DNA from: an uncultured Oscillospiraceae bacterium
Lineage (GTDB): Bacteria > Bacillota > Clostridia > Oscillospirales > Acutalibacteraceae
Assembly (NCBI GenBank): GCA_900543305.1
Contig: UQQZ01000073.1
Coordinates: 1 to 12,441 of the forward strand
Reading direction: 5' to 3'
DNA: 12,441 nucleotides
Position numbers and translations under genes: made by a program. The notes under the pieces were generated by a model. It searched no databases. It was not told the DNA's origin and worked only from the letters and a program-made list of their open reading frames with translations. Of this stretch, positions 6,539 to 12,441 are shown in pieces (within the stretch, counting starts at the first letter, position 1; each line of letters starts with the position of its first letter).

Positions 6539-7755
6539 CACCGCAACATATACTGTTTTAATTCCTTCCGGTGGCTGATGTGAAGCTTGTCCATGGCGGA
6601 GGAAATATACCGTTTTACCGTATTGGGAGAAATCTTCATGTGCTCCCCAATCTCTTGATTGGTCCACCCCCGAGCTGCCAGCATACAGGTGGCAAATTCT
6701 GTGGTGGTCAGATTATCGGCCACGTCATGACCTGTATCCGGATTATGGACCTTTCGCCAGCCCGCAGAAAATTGGTAGGTAATTTCGATAATCCGTTTAA
6801 AATCTTCCGGCCATTCCGGCTTGAGAACCGCTTCCAACATCCCGCCCAGCAAGCCGTGATGCTCTCCAAAACCTTCAATCAAGTCATCAGGCTGAGCCAG
6901 GTTCCAAGCAGTCAATAGATGGGCTTTGGCATTTTCGGTCTGCTTCATGCTCATATAATCCATCACCGCCACCAGATGAAGATAGATGGCGGAGATGGGA
7001 TACCGTTCTGCTCCCATGGAACACGCAGCTTCTACCATACCGGCACTGACTCCATAGTCCCCTTGCAGATAGCGGTAATGGGCCTGCACATACAGGGCAA
7101 AAACTCGTAACCCAGGAGATAACAAGGGAAAGAAGTCATTGGTGGGAGGAAGATCTTCCGGTAACGGCAAATGCAGTAACACGGCTGCGGCGGCCACAAA
7201 GGCCGCAGCCGCTTGCAGAGGAGGAGATTGCTCTCCGGCCTCTGTCAACATTCGATTCACCTGAGACAGGGCAAACCGCGCCCGATTGATTTGCCCCATG
7301 GAGAGATTTGCATAGGCGTAAATCCAACAGGCGGAAAGGCGCAATCTCAAATCGGAACTGGTGAGGAACAACTCCGCCTCCTGAGCAGCTTCTTGAGGAT
7401 GGCCGCTGAAATAATGGTACTCCGCCATGGCAATATCCCGTTGGGGACCTGCCTTCAGATACTCCAAATATTCCTTACAGCGGCCCGGCGGAAAAGCCGT
7501 GTTGAGCAGGGGCATCAAGGTCATGCCCGGATCCGGAAGATCCGAAGGGGAAACAACATGGGGTTCTTTCCCCGAAGAGGAAAGTGCCGACCTGCTTTTC
7601 TGCAGATCTTTGGGGTTTACAGCGTTTTCCGGAATGGCCCAGGATCCGTTAAATTTCCGAGCTCCTTCCACCCGGCCCTGCTGGCAGTATTGCTGCACCA
7701 GCCGTTCTGAAATGTGCCACCGCTTGGCCGCTTCCCGCACTGTAATAAAATCCAT
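6538..7755 (-). CDS. Two-headed regulator: N-terminal excisionase-like HTH plus C-terminal LuxR HTH
   Basis: A 405-residue, probably cytosolic regulator. Residues 3-47 (ITVREAAKRWHISERLVQQY, then GARKFNGSWAIPENAVNP) match the short winged HTH of excisionase/MerR-like proteins. Residues 48-80 are a linker. The middle (about 85-335) is alpha-helical and Ala/Leu-rich, like the TPR-type modules of MalT-class regulators. The last 60 residues are a LuxR/GerE HTH (LTTTEFATCMLAARGWTNQE, then IGEHMKISPNTVKRYISSAM). No receiver domain, autoinducer domain or Walker A ATPase motif is visible, so the signal is unknown; the helical middle may bind a ligand or partner. The gene has its own promoter (7799-7827) and terminator. 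The ribosome binding site is G-rich (GGGGGG, about seven bases before the ATG). Its target may be the SLH gene downstream or the catabolic operon to the right; neither is proven. Confidence 0.8.
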   Translation of the reverse strand: MDFITVREAAKRWHISERLVQQYCQQGRVEGARKFNGSWAIPENAVNPKDLQKSRSALSSSGKEPHVVSPSDLPDPGMTLMPLLNTAFPPGRCKEYLEYLKAGPQRDIAMAEYHYFSGHPQEAAQEAELFLTSSDLRLRLSACWIYAYANLSMGQINRARFALSQVNRMLTEAGEQSPPLQAAAAFVAAAAVLLHLPLPEDLPPTNDFFPLLSPGLRVFALYVQAHYRYLQGDYGVSAGMVEAACSMGAERYPISAIYLHLVAVMDYMSMKQTENAKAHLLTAWNLAQPDDLIEGFGEHHGLLGGMLEAVLKPEWPEDFKRIIEITYQFSAGWRKVHNPDTGHDVADNLTTTEFATCMLAARGWTNQEIGEHMKISPNTVKRYISSAMDKLHISHRKELKQYMLR

Positions 7756-7798
7756 TCTTTTCCCCCCATTCCAAAAAGCGTTTCATACTCATAGTTTC

Positions 7799-7827
7799 AT
7801 TATAAGTATTTTGTCAGAAAGTTGCAA
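7799..7827 (-). promoter_or_regulatory. Sigma-A-type promoter of the LuxR-type regulator gene
   Basis: On the minus strand TTGCAA (7827-7822) is followed by a 17-bp spacer and a perfect TATAAT (7804-7799). The start codon at 7755 lies 44 bases beyond the -10 box, so the leader is short, about 36 nt. Confidence 0.7.
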
Positions 7828-8046
7828 GGGAACAGGCGCTTTTATCTCTACTCACTCTTGTGGAATTTACCGCCATGTTATTTTCTTTTCCCCATGGACC
7901 TCTTAGATGTGGGGAAGTGCCCGATGGAATATGTCGCTGTATTCTCGGTCCGTATGAGAGAAAGTTTTGTCCGCTCTTCCTGGATCAAGCCCGAGCACTC
8001 AACTATAATCATGAGCGGTACGCCGCTGCCAGAAATTCAACTCACA
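7828..8046. other. Intergenic stretch without a supported gene
   Basis: Between the regulator promoter and the gene remnant no coding region is convincing. A minus-strand ATG frame of 44 codons (7878-8012) has no ribosome binding site. Overlapping plus-strand frames of about 110-160 codons in this region have no domain and no ribosome binding site. The minus-strand frame of the neighbouring remnant continues into here but is broken by further stop codons, so part of this may be decayed coding sequence. Confidence 0.4.
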
Positions 8047-8241
8047 CTATCCGGCCGATTCCCAATAAAACTCCGTACTGGGGCAATATTCCGCTGCTTG
8101 CTCCCACGGATCATCCACACGCCACCCTTCAACAGGAAACGCGCCATTGTCATTCTGTAACAGCGTGTACAGAGCTCCTGGCCGGTGGTCCAGCAGAAAC
8201 CCACAGAAATCTGGATTGACATACAGACCACCATTCTGAAC
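8047..8241 (-). pseudogene. Probable C-terminal remnant of an unknown protein gene
   Basis: The minus-strand frame from 8241 to a TAG at 8049-8047 encodes 64 residues with normal protein composition (for example NGGLYVNPDFCGFLLDHRPG and GWRVDDPWEQAAEYCPSTEF) and bacterial codon use. It has no ATG, GTG or TTG start and is preceded directly by an in-frame TAG. After its stop the same frame reads ELNFWQRRTAHDYS before a TGA. This looks like the decayed tail of a gene. No family was recognised. The ATG frame that overlaps it in another phase (8037-8234) has a less protein-like composition and is probably a shadow. Confidence 0.3.
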
Positions 8242-8293
8242 CTAGGTTTTCCTCGTGTGAAACAAGCCTACATATGGCTCATGCTATAGTTGA

Positions 8294-8347
8294 ACAAAAT
8301 CACCAAAGCCCCCGACTGCTCTCTGGAAGAGAATGATCGGAGGCTTT
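8294..8347 (-). terminator. Probable terminator of the aminopeptidase gene
   Basis: AAAGCCCCCGA (8305-8315) pairs with TCGGAGGCTTT (8337-8347) with one mismatch. The loop holds a second small stem, TCTCT with AGAGA. On the minus strand the hairpin is followed by GGTGATTTTGTT, a moderate T-rich tract. It begins 49 bases after the aminopeptidase stop codon. Confidence 0.6.
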
Positions 8348-8395
8348 CCTGAAAAATATTATCACGGATAATGAGACGGTCTCAAGGGCAACAGA

Positions 8396-9592
8396 TCAAA
8401 TGGCAAAATCCCCGTTCCGGAAAATTTCCACTTCTTCCCCACTTTCCGTGGTACCGATGATCTTCATGTCCGGCGTGCCGATCATAAAGTCTACATGGAT
8501 GGTGGAATCGTTGAAAATCCCTTCGTGACCTGCCGGGGAGCTGTTTAGCCCACGGCCCAACGCCAGGTGACAACTGGCGTTTTCATCAATCAACGTGGTG
8601 TAGTACACCAGGCCACTCATGCTGATGGGGGAATGATACTCCACCAGAGCAGCTTCTCCCAAGTATCCAGCGTTTTCGTCGGTGGCGATCAAAGCTTCCA
8701 GCATTTCTTTTCCTTCCTCTGCCAGAACCTCTACCACTTTACCCTTCTCAAAACGGAAGCCAAATTTCTCGATCTTCTTGCCGCCCAGCACCAACGGCCG
8801 GGATGCATACACGACACCCTCTGTTTCATACTTGCTGGGAGTGGTGCAAATTTCCTCCGTAGGAATGTTGGGGGTAAAGGAAATGCCCTCCCGTTTTCCG
8901 TAGCCAAACTTGGACCAGGGAGTCAATCCCACAGTCAGGTCCGTGCCATTGGAAGCGGTATAATGGAGCTTCTGAAGCTTCAAAGCATCCACTGCCTCCC
9001 CGCGAGAAGCCTTCTGCCCCCGCAATTTCTCCCAGGTGGCAACCACATCGTTGGTCTCATCGATATAGCAAAGCTTCAGAAGGATCTCCCACAGCTCTTC
9101 CTCTGCTTCCGGTCCCTTCTTGTCCAGAATGTATTCCGCCCATTCCACCGTGGGAACCATGGCGATCAGCCACTGGCAGTGCTTTTCCCGGCTGGCCTTG
9201 CGCATGATGTTGCGCACTGTGTCCACATGGGCAAATATGGCGTTGGAATTTTTCTCGCTGACCCCTTCCATCAATTTGGGGTTAACACCTTCCAAGCGCA
9301 CATAGCAGGCGCCTTCCTCCAGATACCCTTCATGCATGGCGTATTCCCAATCTTCCACCCGACGCATATCTTCGTCACTGCGATATTGGGCAGCCACTTT
9401 CATGTTCGGCAGATCCAGATAATGTACCACCACATTCCCGGCACCCAGCTTATAGCACTCTTCCGCGAAAATACTGGTAAACTGCCAGCCCTCAATAGCG
9501 GCTTCTACCAAAACTGTCTGACCTTTCTGCACGTTGAGCCCTACCCGAGCCAGTGTATATGCATACTTGCGTTTCATTTTTTCCAGATCCAT
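8396..9592 (-). CDS. M29-family metallo-aminopeptidase (AmpS/PepS/AmpT type)
   Basis: A 398-residue cytosolic enzyme, close to the usual 400-410 for peptidase family M29. It should remove N-terminal residues from peptides using two divalent metals. The metal ligands appear conserved: E247 (in NIPTEEICTTP), E313 (LGEAALVEY), H342 (CHLALG), H366 and D368 (IHVDFMIGTPDM). The spacing between the first three (66 and 29) equals that of the Thermus and Staphylococcus enzymes as I recall them (250, 316, 345). E337, in IDENASCH, sits where the family has a conserved acidic residue. The N-terminal half (1-200) is the variable alpha/beta domain that shapes access. AAGGAGG eight bases before the ATG supports the start. 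The gene stands alone, with its own promoter and terminator, so it is likely a housekeeping peptidase rather than part of the operon upstream. Confidence 0.92.
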   Translation of the reverse strand: MDLEKMKRKYAYTLARVGLNVQKGQTVLVEAAIEGWQFTSIFAEECYKLGAGNVVVHYLDLPNMKVAAQYRSDEDMRRVEDWEYAMHEGYLEEGACYVRLEGVNPKLMEGVSEKNSNAIFAHVDTVRNIMRKASREKHCQWLIAMVPTVEWAEYILDKKGPEAEEELWEILLKLCYIDETNDVVATWEKLRGQKASRGEAVDALKLQKLHYTASNGTDLTVGLTPWSKFGYGKREGISFTPNIPTEEICTTPSKYETEGVVYASRPLVLGGKKIEKFGFRFEKGKVVEVLAEEGKEMLEALIATDENAGYLGEAALVEYHSPISMSGLVYYTTLIDENASCHLALGRGLNSSPAGHEGIFNDSTIHVDFMIGTPDMKIIGTTESGEEVEIFRNGDFAI

Positions 9593-9626
9593 CTGCCGGT
9601 CCTCCTTAAGATTTTTCTCAGGTTTT

Positions 9627-9655
9627 ATTATAGCCCCGGGAAAGGAGGTTGTAAA
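9627..9655 (-). promoter_or_regulatory. Near-consensus promoter of the aminopeptidase gene
   Basis: On the minus strand TTTACA (9655-9650), 17-bp spacer, TATAAT (9632-9627). One mismatch in the -35 box, none in the -10. The start codon is 34 bases beyond the -10, giving a leader of roughly 27 nt that contains AAGGAGG. This is the strongest promoter in the window and suggests steady expression. Confidence 0.8.
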
Positions 9656-9678
9656 TACATCTCATGTACGGACTCGTC

Positions 9679-9726
9679 AAAACAATAAAACGCGGGATTT
9701 TCCCGTTCCTTGGAGAAAATCCCGCG
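9679..9726 (-). terminator. Strong Rho-independent terminator of the reductase-DUF1097-PhlG operon
   Basis: CGCGGGATTTTC (9691-9702) and GAAAATCCCGCG (9715-9726) are perfect reverse complements, a 12-bp stem with a 12-nt loop. On the minus strand the stem is followed by TTTTATTGTTTT. It lies 41 bases past the stop codon of the hydrolase gene and separates the operon from the aminopeptidase promoter. Confidence 0.9.
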
Positions 9727-9767
9727 CATGGTTCAATGGCTGTTCAAAATGCCCTGGGGCCTGGATA

Positions 9768-10562
9768 TTACAGGGGCAGGTTTCCCTGTTCCTTCCACAC
9801 CTCCGGCAGAATGGCGGCCAAATTGCTGAATTCCTTGATATTGTGGGCAAACAACGCCTGGGGAACGAAATCCGGCAGCCTTACCCCTTCCGGCAGGACC
9901 TTCTGATACGTTCCATCCACCAGTCCAAACCCGATCCAGAACCGAGAGGTAAACAGCACCCCGTCCTGGTAGGGAACCCATTTGTGAGTCATGGCAGCGG
10001 GACAGCCGCCCTCTCCAATGGCGCACACCAGGGACTGACAAGCCTCCGTGCCCACCATCTGGGGATCATATCCAAAATCCGCCGGGCTCTTAAAGCAAAG
10101 CTTCAAGAAATCGGGACCCGGACCCACGTCCTCGATGATGTAGTGGTTCACCCCCCAGGTCTTCTGGTTCATGGGAACCTTGGGATCGCAAACATAGTCC
10201 ACCCGATCCGCCCGGGCAAAATAGTGGTCCTCCGGATCCCAGATCTTATACCGCAAATCGGAACCCACACTGTGCCAGGGGAACCACCAGTCCAGCATCT
10301 CGCTGGTCACGCCCGGCATGTAGGTCTGGTTGCACACAAACCCCGTTCCGTCTTCGACCACGCCATAGCCCATCTGGCAGTACTCTCCATCCTGCCCGCT
10401 GAGGAACAGACCTCTCTGAGCAAAGGGTACCGCAGGAACCTGAGAAGGTCCCTTCTTCAGGAGATCCAGCTTCTCCTGAGGAATAGGTGCCAAAGGCTGT
10501 TCAAAATACTTAAAATAGGGCAGTGCCATTTCTTCCCGACTCACGCCAACTTTTCCGCTCAT
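9768..10562 (-). CDS. PhlG/phloretin hydrolase-family zinc C-C hydrolase
   Basis: A 264-residue cytosolic enzyme, near the length of Eubacterium ramulus phloretin hydrolase (about 270) and Pseudomonas PhlG (about 296). Family members hydrolyse an acyl-aryl C-C bond, releasing a carboxylic acid and a phloroglucinol-type ring. PhlG binds zinc through H129, E160, H270 and E274. Here the matching residues are H113 (DPEDHYFA), E144 (HYIIEDVG), H240 and E244 (HNIKEF), with the same 31-residue and H-x3-E spacing. Other family-typical text is GFVCNQTYMPGVTSEMLDWW and GVRLPDFVP near the C-terminus. The substrate could be phloretin, another dihydrochalcone or an acylphloroglucinol. It is last in a three-gene operon behind the membrane protein (18-bp gap) and ends at a strong terminator. 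The start is the ATG at 10562, not the ATG five codons earlier, because that ATG is part of the GGAGG ribosome binding site. Confidence 0.85.
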   Translation of the reverse strand: MSGKVGVSREEMALPYFKYFEQPLAPIPQEKLDLLKKGPSQVPAVPFAQRGLFLSGQDGEYCQMGYGVVEDGTGFVCNQTYMPGVTSEMLDWWFPWHSVGSDLRYKIWDPEDHYFARADRVDYVCDPKVPMNQKTWGVNHYIIEDVGPGPDFLKLCFKSPADFGYDPQMVGTEACQSLVCAIGEGGCPAAMTHKWVPYQDGVLFTSRFWIGFGLVDGTYQKVLPEGVRLPDFVPQALFAHNIKEFSNLAAILPEVWKEQGNLPL

Positions 10563-10570
10563 GATAGATA

Positions 10571-10575
10571 CCTCC
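10571..10575 (-). promoter_or_regulatory. Ribosome binding site that decides the hydrolase start
   Basis: On the minus strand the sequence reads ATGGAGGTATCTATCATG. GGAGG is eight bases before the second ATG (10562). The first ATG (10577) overlaps the ribosome binding site and has no Shine-Dalgarno sequence of its own, so translation most likely begins at 10562. Confidence 0.8.
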
Positions 10576-10580
10576 ATTTC

Positions 10581-11090
10581 TTATTTCTGACGCTTCGCCA
10601 CCAGACGGAGCATCCAATTGCGCACAAGATTTAAGAAAACTCCCACGTACCATACTCCCACCAACATGGCAGCGCCGATTTGCAGAGGCAGGGTACCCAC
10701 CTGAGAGAATCCTCCCGGAGCCATGATAGTCAGTCCGATGGCCCAACCACACAGCCACGCCGGACAGAAAATCCATTTGGGGGCCAGTGCGGACAACAAA
10801 ACCGCCAGACCGCCCAGCACGAACAAGGTACAGAAAAGTTCCAGACTGGGGTTCCAGGGCAAAACATCCATGATCCACACGGCCAGCCATGCCCAAAAAT
10901 CTCCCAACAAAAAACCGATGGAAATCCGTACCGCATCGGAGGCCCGATCTCCGTTGGCCGCGCACAGTCCCGCGCAGATCAAAGCTACGGCTCCTGTGGT
11001 CACATTCAGGTACGGCGCCGCCACGGCCCAGATGGGCGGCAACAACGCAATACACAGGGCCAGGGTCCAAGTTTCTGATTTCTTAGTCAT
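10581..11090 (-). CDS. DUF1097-like small integral membrane protein
   Basis: A 169-residue, strongly hydrophobic protein with five or six predicted transmembrane segments (about 8-26, 30-46, 55-76, 82-102, 107-125, 134-155) and a basic C-terminal tail (RNWMLRLVAKRQK) expected in the cytoplasm. Layout and features such as PPIWAVAAPYL near the start and the Gly/Ala/Trp-rich helices resemble the DUF1097 family (E. coli YcdZ type), whose function is not established. It has no ATP-binding or large-transporter signature. It lies 12 bp after the flavoprotein gene and 18 bp before the hydrolase gene, so the three are almost certainly co-transcribed. A role in uptake or export of the pathway's phenolic substrate or product is an inference from context. 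GGAGGG five bases before the ATG supports the start. Confidence 0.65.
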   Translation of the reverse strand: MTKKSETWTLALCIALLPPIWAVAAPYLNVTTGAVALICAGLCAANGDRASDAVRISIGFLLGDFWAWLAVWIMDVLPWNPSLELFCTLFVLGGLAVLLSALAPKWIFCPAWLCGWAIGLTIMAPGGFSQVGTLPLQIGAAMLVGVWYVGVFLNLVRNWMLRLVAKRQK

Positions 11091-11102
11091 GGGTTCCCTC
11101 CA

Positions 11103-12441
11103 TCAGCAGCACTCGGCAATGTACTGAGCGATGCTTTCGCCAGCCATGCGCCCGGTATTCACTGCAAATCCCATGGAGTTGCCCGGCAAGGTGAAATTGT
11201 AGCTGTCCCCATACACCGTATTGGCGTCGGACCCGGCGCTGTAAAGACCCTCAATGGGCATGTGGTTCTTATCCAGCACCTCACAGTAACGGTTGACCCG
11301 AACACCGCCCACAGTGCCATAGGCGCCCAGATAATACTTGCCCACCAAATACTTGCCCTTGCCGGTGATGGGATGCAGGTACTTTTGAGGCTTGTGGAAC
11401 TTGCTGTCCACCCCACGGCGGCACATGGCGTTGTACTCGTCAATAGTGTCCTGAAGTTTCTCCGAATCGATTCCCAGCTTCTTCGCCAACTCTTCCACGG
11501 TTTCCGCCTCGAAATAGGCCTCGTATCCCTGCTCCACAGCCAATGCCGCCTGACCTTCAAAGTTCAGGAAAGCTTCCGCCGGATGGACAATATCCACGAT
11601 GTCGGGACCGTTCTTCTTGTATTCCTTCAGAATGGCCCCATCCATGATGCAGTAACCATAGTTGCCGGGCTGTAAGGCCAGGGCATTGCCTGCATAGGTG
11701 GTGTTGCCCAGGTCCCCTTCGTTCATAAAACGCTCTCCCAGCTGGTTGATCATCAGGTTGGGCTGCCGCAGCACGGCGTCCAGCAGGAACCAGTTCAGGT
11801 TGTCGGGCAGCTGGTAAATGGCTTCGATATTGGCGCCAAATTTCTCCGCGCCCACTTTCCACATCATCTTCAGGCCATCGCCTGTAATTCCCGGAATGCG
11901 GAAGGGGAAATAGTCCTTGCCAATGTGCAGGCCAAACTCTTTCTCAATCATCTCCGGGTTATTGCCAAACCCGCCGGTGGCCACCACCACCGCTTTGCCC
12001 CGAACTTCAATGCCGTTGCCGTCTTTGTCCACTGCCACCGCACCGCAGACCTTGCCGTTTTCTGTGATCAGAGATGTGGCGGCTGTCTCCAGCAGGATCT
12101 CGCTGCCCAACTCCTTGGCGCGCTGGGTCATGGCCTTGACCATGGCGCTGGCTGCCCGGGGACCGATTACGCCGTTTTCCGGCTTTACAATATGCCAGGT
12201 GGCTTCGGATTCCTTAAAGTAGCGGAACGCACCTGCAAACTCCACGCCCATCTCTTCCAGCCACTCGATGGTGTCCGCACTCTTGTGGAAATACGTCTGC
12301 ACCAGGTCCTCGTCTACCCGGTAATGGGTGTACTCCATGTGCTTCTGCAAAGCCTCTTCCACACTCAAGTTGTTGAAGTTTGCCTTCTGGATCTTTGTAT
12401 CAATTCCCAGGGGTCCCATGCCCATATTGGCTGCCCCGCCA
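11103..12441 (-). CDS. Fumarate-reductase-like FAD-dependent oxidoreductase (5' end outside window)
   Basis: The frame stays open to the right edge; GGAAN precedes the first internal Met at 12425, so that Met is not the start and the N-terminal Rossmann GxGxxG is missing from the window. The visible 440 residues from that Met belong to the FAD_binding_2 / flavocytochrome c class: KAVVVATGGFGNNPEMI (144-160), TGDGLKMMWKVGA (181-193), GERFMNEG (230-237), GLYSAGSDANTVYGDSYNFT (393-412) and GNSMGFAVNTGRMAGESIA (415-433). R232 matches the arginine that donates the proton in fumarate reductases. The fumarate-binding His (in HYTMGG of FrdA) is replaced by Y369-G370, and the binding Arg (in NRLGSNS) by T412. 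A non-dicarboxylate enone or enoate is therefore a likelier substrate. No C-terminal FMN or haem domain is present. It is first of three operon genes. Confidence 0.85.
   Translation of the reverse strand, partial: GGAANMGMGPLGIDTKIQKANFNNLSVEEALQKHMEYTHYRVDEDLVQTYFHKSADTIEWLEEMGVEFAGAFRYFKESEATWHIVKPENGVIGPRAASAMVKAMTQRAKELGSEILLETAATSLITENGKVCGAVAVDKDGNGIEVRGKAVVVATGGFGNNPEMIEKEFGLHIGKDYFPFRIPGITGDGLKMMWKVGAEKFGANIEAIYQLPDNLNWFLLDAVLRQPNLMINQLGERFMNEGDLGNTTYAGNALALQPGNYGYCIMDGAILKEYKKNGPDIVDIVHPAEAFLNFEGQAALAVEQGYEAYFEAETVEELAKKLGIDSEKLQDTIDEYNAMCRRGVDSKFHKPQKYLHPITGKGKYLVGKYYLGAYGTVGGVRVNRYCEVLDKNHMPIEGLYSAGSDANTVYGDSYNFTLPGNSMGFAVNTGRMAGESIAQYIAECC

Noticed and set aside
7878..8012. Minus-strand ATG frame of 44 codons
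   Set aside because: No Shine-Dalgarno sequence and basic, low-complexity tail; competes with the better remnant frame.
8037..8234. Minus-strand ATG frame of 65 codons
   Set aside because: Overlaps the 8047-8241 frame in another phase and has the less protein-like composition.
8567..9688. Plus-strand open frame of 373 codons
   Set aside because: Antisense to the aminopeptidase, whose metal ligands are all visible; no ribosome binding site, His/Phe/Gln-rich shadow composition.
9534..10634. Plus-strand open frame of 366 codons
   Set aside because: Antisense to the hydrolase gene and running across its terminator; no start signal.

Overview
The window looks like a chromosomal segment from an anaerobic gut Firmicute, probably an Oscillospiraceae/Flavonifractor-type Clostridium. 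This is inferred from the gene families (GH2 with a divergent AraC regulator, an SLH surface protein, an M29 aminopeptidase, a phloretin-hydrolase-type enzyme, a fumarate-reductase-like flavoprotein), strong GGAGG ribosome binding sites, and GC-rich genes around one AT-rich surface-protein gene. No rRNA, tRNA, CRISPR array or intact mobile element was seen. Seven genes are complete and one is cut by the right edge. All run on the minus strand except the AraC regulator.

Left part (1-3371): a cytosolic GH2 glycosidase (298-2037) is divergent from an AraC-family regulator (2166-2990). The 128-bp gap holds a near-consensus promoter for the glycosidase with a 13-bp palindrome in its spacer, so this looks like a self-contained sugar-use module. 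The glycosidase transcript probably ends at a hairpin at 61-86, after about 210 nt of hairpin-rich non-coding sequence. A second hairpin (3340-3371) separates the AraC gene from the convergent SLH gene.

Middle part (3374-8395): a 948-residue exported protein with two InlB-type repeats and three C-terminal SLH domains, clearly AT-richer than its surroundings. Its upstream region carries a perfect 14-bp inverted repeat. Next is a two-headed regulator with an N-terminal excisionase-like HTH and a C-terminal LuxR HTH, with its own promoter and terminator. A roughly 570-bp stretch follows that holds only a likely gene remnant.

Right part (8396-12441): a monocistronic M29 aminopeptidase with its own promoter and terminator, then a tight three-gene operon transcribed leftward: flavin-dependent reductase (5' end off the window), a small DUF1097-like membrane protein, and a zinc hydrolase of the PhlG/phloretin hydrolase family. 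The zinc ligand pattern of PhlG is fully kept. The reductase keeps the catalytic-acid arginine but lacks the fumarate-binding His and Arg. Together they suggest anaerobic catabolism of a phenolic compound: reduction of a conjugated double bond followed by hydrolytic cleavage of an acyl-aryl C-C bond, possibly with the membrane protein aiding uptake. This operon is the most interesting part of the window.
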